This document shows positions 7,381 to 8,678 of a stretch of 8,678 bases of DNA, piece after piece (the stretch's first letter is position 1; each line of letters begins with the position of its first letter). The stretch comes from a bacterium (lineage in GTDB: Bacteria; Sumerlaeota; Sumerlaeia; UBA8349): assembly GCA_013203855.1 (NCBI GenBank), contig JABMPG010000691.1, positions 1-8,678 of the forward strand. The letters are read 5' to 3'. Position numbers and translations under genes: made by a program. Below the pieces are notes generated by a model that was not told the DNA's origin, did no database searches, and saw only the letters and a list, made by a program, of their open reading frames with translations.

Positions 7381-7462
7381 ACGAAGATCCGCGTTGAGCC
7401 GGAAGGTGAAAGCGATTCTCCAGGTATAGGTCAGTTGTCATACTGTGCCGTCGGATCTTCGT
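7381..7462. repeat. 11-bp perfect inverted repeat pair in the divergent spacer
   Basis: ACGAAGATCCG at 7381-7391 is the exact reverse complement of CGGATCTTCGT at 7452-7462, with a 60-base gap. The arms bracket a weak minus-strand -10-like TATACC (7428-7423) that could serve the exported-protein gene; the matching -35 is poor. The arrangement fits two operator sites flanking a promoter, or a long-range leader stem. A perfect 11-bp pair would be uncommon by chance in a 291-base spacer. Function is inferred only. Confidence 0.35.
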
Positions 7463-7463
7463 T

Positions 7464-7490
7464 GGTCCGATGCGCTTGTCCATCGGTCCG
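7464..7490. promoter_or_regulatory. 21-bp-spaced GGTCCG direct repeat, candidate AraC-type operator
   Basis: GGTCCG occurs at 7464-7469 and 7485-7490, exactly 21 bp apart (two helical turns), with further partial identity on both flanks. AraC-family dimers typically bind tandem half-sites with about this spacing. The same stretch also contains an imperfect inverted repeat: GGTCCGATG (7464-7472) against CATCGGTCC (7481-7489), with one mismatch. It sits just upstream of where a -35 for the exported-protein gene would be expected, consistent with activation by the adjacent AraC-type protein (inference). Confidence 0.35.
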
Positions 7491-7554
7491 GAGGGATCCC
7501 GCGAGACTCAAACTCACCGATAGCGCTTGAATTTCGTTTGTTTGGACACGATAG

Positions 7555-7566
7555 TCACTATAGTGA
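7555..7566. promoter_or_regulatory. 12-bp perfect palindrome upstream of the AraC-type gene
   Basis: TCACTATAGTGA is perfectly self-complementary with no spacer. It lies 59 bases before the chosen AraC-type start and contains a TATAGT that could act as a -10 element, though no well-spaced -35 is present. It may be an operator for autoregulation or for another dimeric repressor. Evidence is symmetry alone. Confidence 0.3.
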
Positions 7567-7625
7567 AGCGCATTCCATGGGACCCGATTATCTCCATCCC
7601 CGCGCTAAGGTACAATAGACAGAAT

Positions 7626-8510
7626 ATGCCAAAATCTTGTCAAAAAGAACCCTTAACCCCTTGGCAGTCGATCCCGACGCGAATCTTCGGCCTCTGCCAG
7701 AGAAGCCACCCGAGATTCTCACAGTTGCTTCCTCTTTTCGCTGGACGTCAACTGGACGACGACCAAGCCGACCGGTTCCGCCTCGACAACTCCACAAGAT
7801 CGGACATGGTTTCCGTTCATTATTTTCAGTACTGTCTGGAAGGCATGGGTGTCTTCCGCGCCGACGGGCGGGAGCACGAGATTGGAAAAGGCCAGGCCTT
7901 TCTATTTTCCGTTCCATCGGACACGTCATACTGGCTGCCCGAAGGAGCCCACTGGGAACGCCTCTTCGTGGCCTTTCGCGGCGAAACGGCGACCGTCCTG
8001 GTTCGAAGCCTGCTCGAGGAACATGGCCCGGTTTTCGACCTTCCCGTCGATTCGGAGCCGATCCAGATCCTCCTGGAAATCTGTGAGAAGGCCATGGAAC
8101 GGGAGAAACCTTCCGGTTTCCGGGCTGCAAGCCAACTGTATCGCTTTCTTATGTCGCTGTGCGAAAGATTTCTGACCACGGAGAAGGATTATCCGGCGCC
8201 CATCTCCGATGCCATGAGATTCCTGGAGATCGAATATGCCAATCCCAACCTGCAAGTAGAGGACTTGGCCCGTAGCGCCAGCCTGTCAAAGTCATATTTT
8301 GGCCGTTGTTTTCAGCGCTATACCGGCCAAACGCCTGCCCTTGCGCTCCGCAACCGCCGCATGCAGGCCGCGCGAGACATGCTGATCTATACCCATTTGC
8401 CCATGAAACAGATCGCCCTCTTGGTAGGCTATCGAGACTATCGCACCTTCCACCGATGCTGTCTGTTTCTGAGCGGCAAGACCCCCGGCCAGATCCGACG
8501 CGGGACGTGA
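7626..8510 (+). CDS. AraC-family transcriptional regulator
   Basis: A 294-residue cytoplasmic DNA-binding regulator. Residues about 55-120 look like the cupin-type effector-binding domain (YFQYCLEGMGVF, HEIGKGQAFLFSVPSDTSYW, WERLFVAFRG). The C-terminal AraC domain has two helix-turn-helix motifs at about 209-234 (LQVEDLARSASLSKSYFGRCF) and 258-291 (LPMKQIALLVGYRDYRTFHRCC...KTPGQIR). This is the AraC/XylS type, in which sugars often are the ligand. The start at 7626 gives a normal family length. An in-frame TTG at 7527 would add 33 unlike residues across the palindrome, so it is rejected. The ribosome-binding site is poor, and a TACAAT (7611-7616) -10-like box would give an almost leaderless mRNA. 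The gene is divergent from the large exported protein, so it probably senses a breakdown product and controls that gene. One oddity is the Cys-Cys (278-279) in helix two of the second motif, where the family usually varies. Confidence 0.93.
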   Translation: MPKSCQKEPLTPWQSIPTRIFGLCQRSHPRFSQLLPLFAGRQLDDDQADRFRLDNSTRSDMVSVHYFQYCLEGMGVFRADGREHEIGKGQAFLFSVPSDTSYWLPEGAHWERLFVAFRGETATVLVRSLLEEHGPVFDLPVDSEPIQILLEICEKAMEREKPSGFRAASQLYRFLMSLCERFLTTEKDYPAPISDAMRFLEIEYANPNLQVEDLARSASLSKSYFGRCFQRYTGQTPALALRNRRMQAARDMLIYTHLPMKQIALLVGYRDYRTFHRCCLFLSGKTPGQIRRGT

Positions 8511-8552
8511 ACGACCAGTCGGCCGCTTCGATATCCATCCTTCATAAACATG

Positions 8553-8592
8553 AAAAACAAAAGAGCGCAGGAACCTCTGCAGGTCTGCGCTC
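8553..8592 (-). terminator. Rho-independent terminator of the tRNA-Gly transcript
   Basis: Perfect 8-bp arms GAGCGCAG (8563-8570) and CTGCGCTC (8585-8592) enclose an inner 4-bp stem (ACCT 8573-8576 with AGGT 8581-8584) and a CTGC loop. On the minus strand the hairpin is followed by TTTTGTTTTT (8562-8553). It therefore ends transcription coming from the tRNA. It has no T-run on the plus side, so it is not a canonical terminator for the AraC-type gene, although the hairpin may protect that mRNA's 3' end. Confidence 0.85.
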
Positions 8593-8616
8593 CCGATAGA
8601 GAGAATAAAGGACATC

Positions 8617-8678
8617 TGGAGCGGGCGACGGGGCTCGAACCCGCGACAACCAGCTTGGAAGGCTGGTACTCTACCAAA
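8617..8678 (-). tRNA. tRNA-Gly (anticodon TCC), 5' end cut by window edge
   Basis: Read on the minus strand: part of the D arm (TTTGGTAGAG), anticodon stem CCAGC/GCTGG around the loop CTTCCAA with anticodon TCC at 8659-8657, the T arm GCGGG-TTCGAGC-CCCGT, acceptor strand CGCCCGC (8627-8621), discriminator T and an encoded CCA (8619-8617). The TCC anticodon reads glycine codons GGA/GGG. About 14 bases of the 5' end (acceptor 5' strand and start of the D arm) lie outside the window. An intrinsic terminator follows 24 bases downstream. Confidence 0.95.

Noticed and set aside
7527..7625. TTG start extending the AraC-type protein by 33 residues
   Set aside because: The extension spans the palindrome and has no family resemblance; the ATG at 7626 gives a normal AraC-family length.
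1..8678. CRISPR arrays, insertion sequences, integrase or phage genes
   Set aside because: No regularly spaced repeat series, transposase or integrase motif was seen. The tRNA-Gly 3' end is not repeated elsewhere in the window, so there is no sign of an integrated element here.

Overview
The window comes from a moderately GC-rich (about 60% by eye) bacterial chromosome. The organism cannot be named from this alone. An anaerobe-type NifX/orange-protein-like gene beside a sigma-54 activator, and a very large secreted protein with an N-terminal carbohydrate-binding-like region, would fit an anaerobic or facultative, polysaccharide-using bacterium of the Planctomycetota / Hydrogenedentota / Lentisphaerota kind. 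That placement is inference.

Left part (1-2001). A fragment of a CPBP-type membrane protease (+) stops making sense near base 137. At exactly that point the C-terminal end of a convergent NifX/NifB-type (FeMo-cofactor-domain) gene on the minus strand begins, so the two meet at what looks like a rearrangement or assembly junction. Upstream of the NifX-type gene, on the same strand, lies a PAS-AAA+-Fis sigma-54 activator with a cysteine cluster in its PAS domain. Between them is a well-spaced -24/-12 (sigma-54) promoter candidate pointing at the NifX-type gene. Together they read as a small regulatory module resembling part of the Desulfovibrio orange-protein (ORP) locus.

Middle part (2002-3761). 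The activator gene is divergent from a DUF445-family membrane protein. Both have plausible sigma-70 promoters in the shared 179-base spacer.

Right part (3777-8678). An 1185-residue exported protein (minus) is convergent with the DUF445 gene, with only 15 bases between them. It appears to have a carbohydrate-binding-like beta domain, a beta-sandwich region, an alpha-helical toroid-like region and a beta-rich C-terminus, and its exact family is not recognised. It is divergent from an AraC-family regulator. The 291-base spacer between them is rich in symmetry: an 11-bp inverted repeat pair, a 21-bp-spaced direct repeat of the kind AraC proteins use, and a 12-bp palindrome. The simplest reading is a locally regulated glycan-degradation gene. 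The window ends in a truncated tRNA-Gly(TCC) on the minus strand with a textbook intrinsic terminator that faces the araC-type gene.
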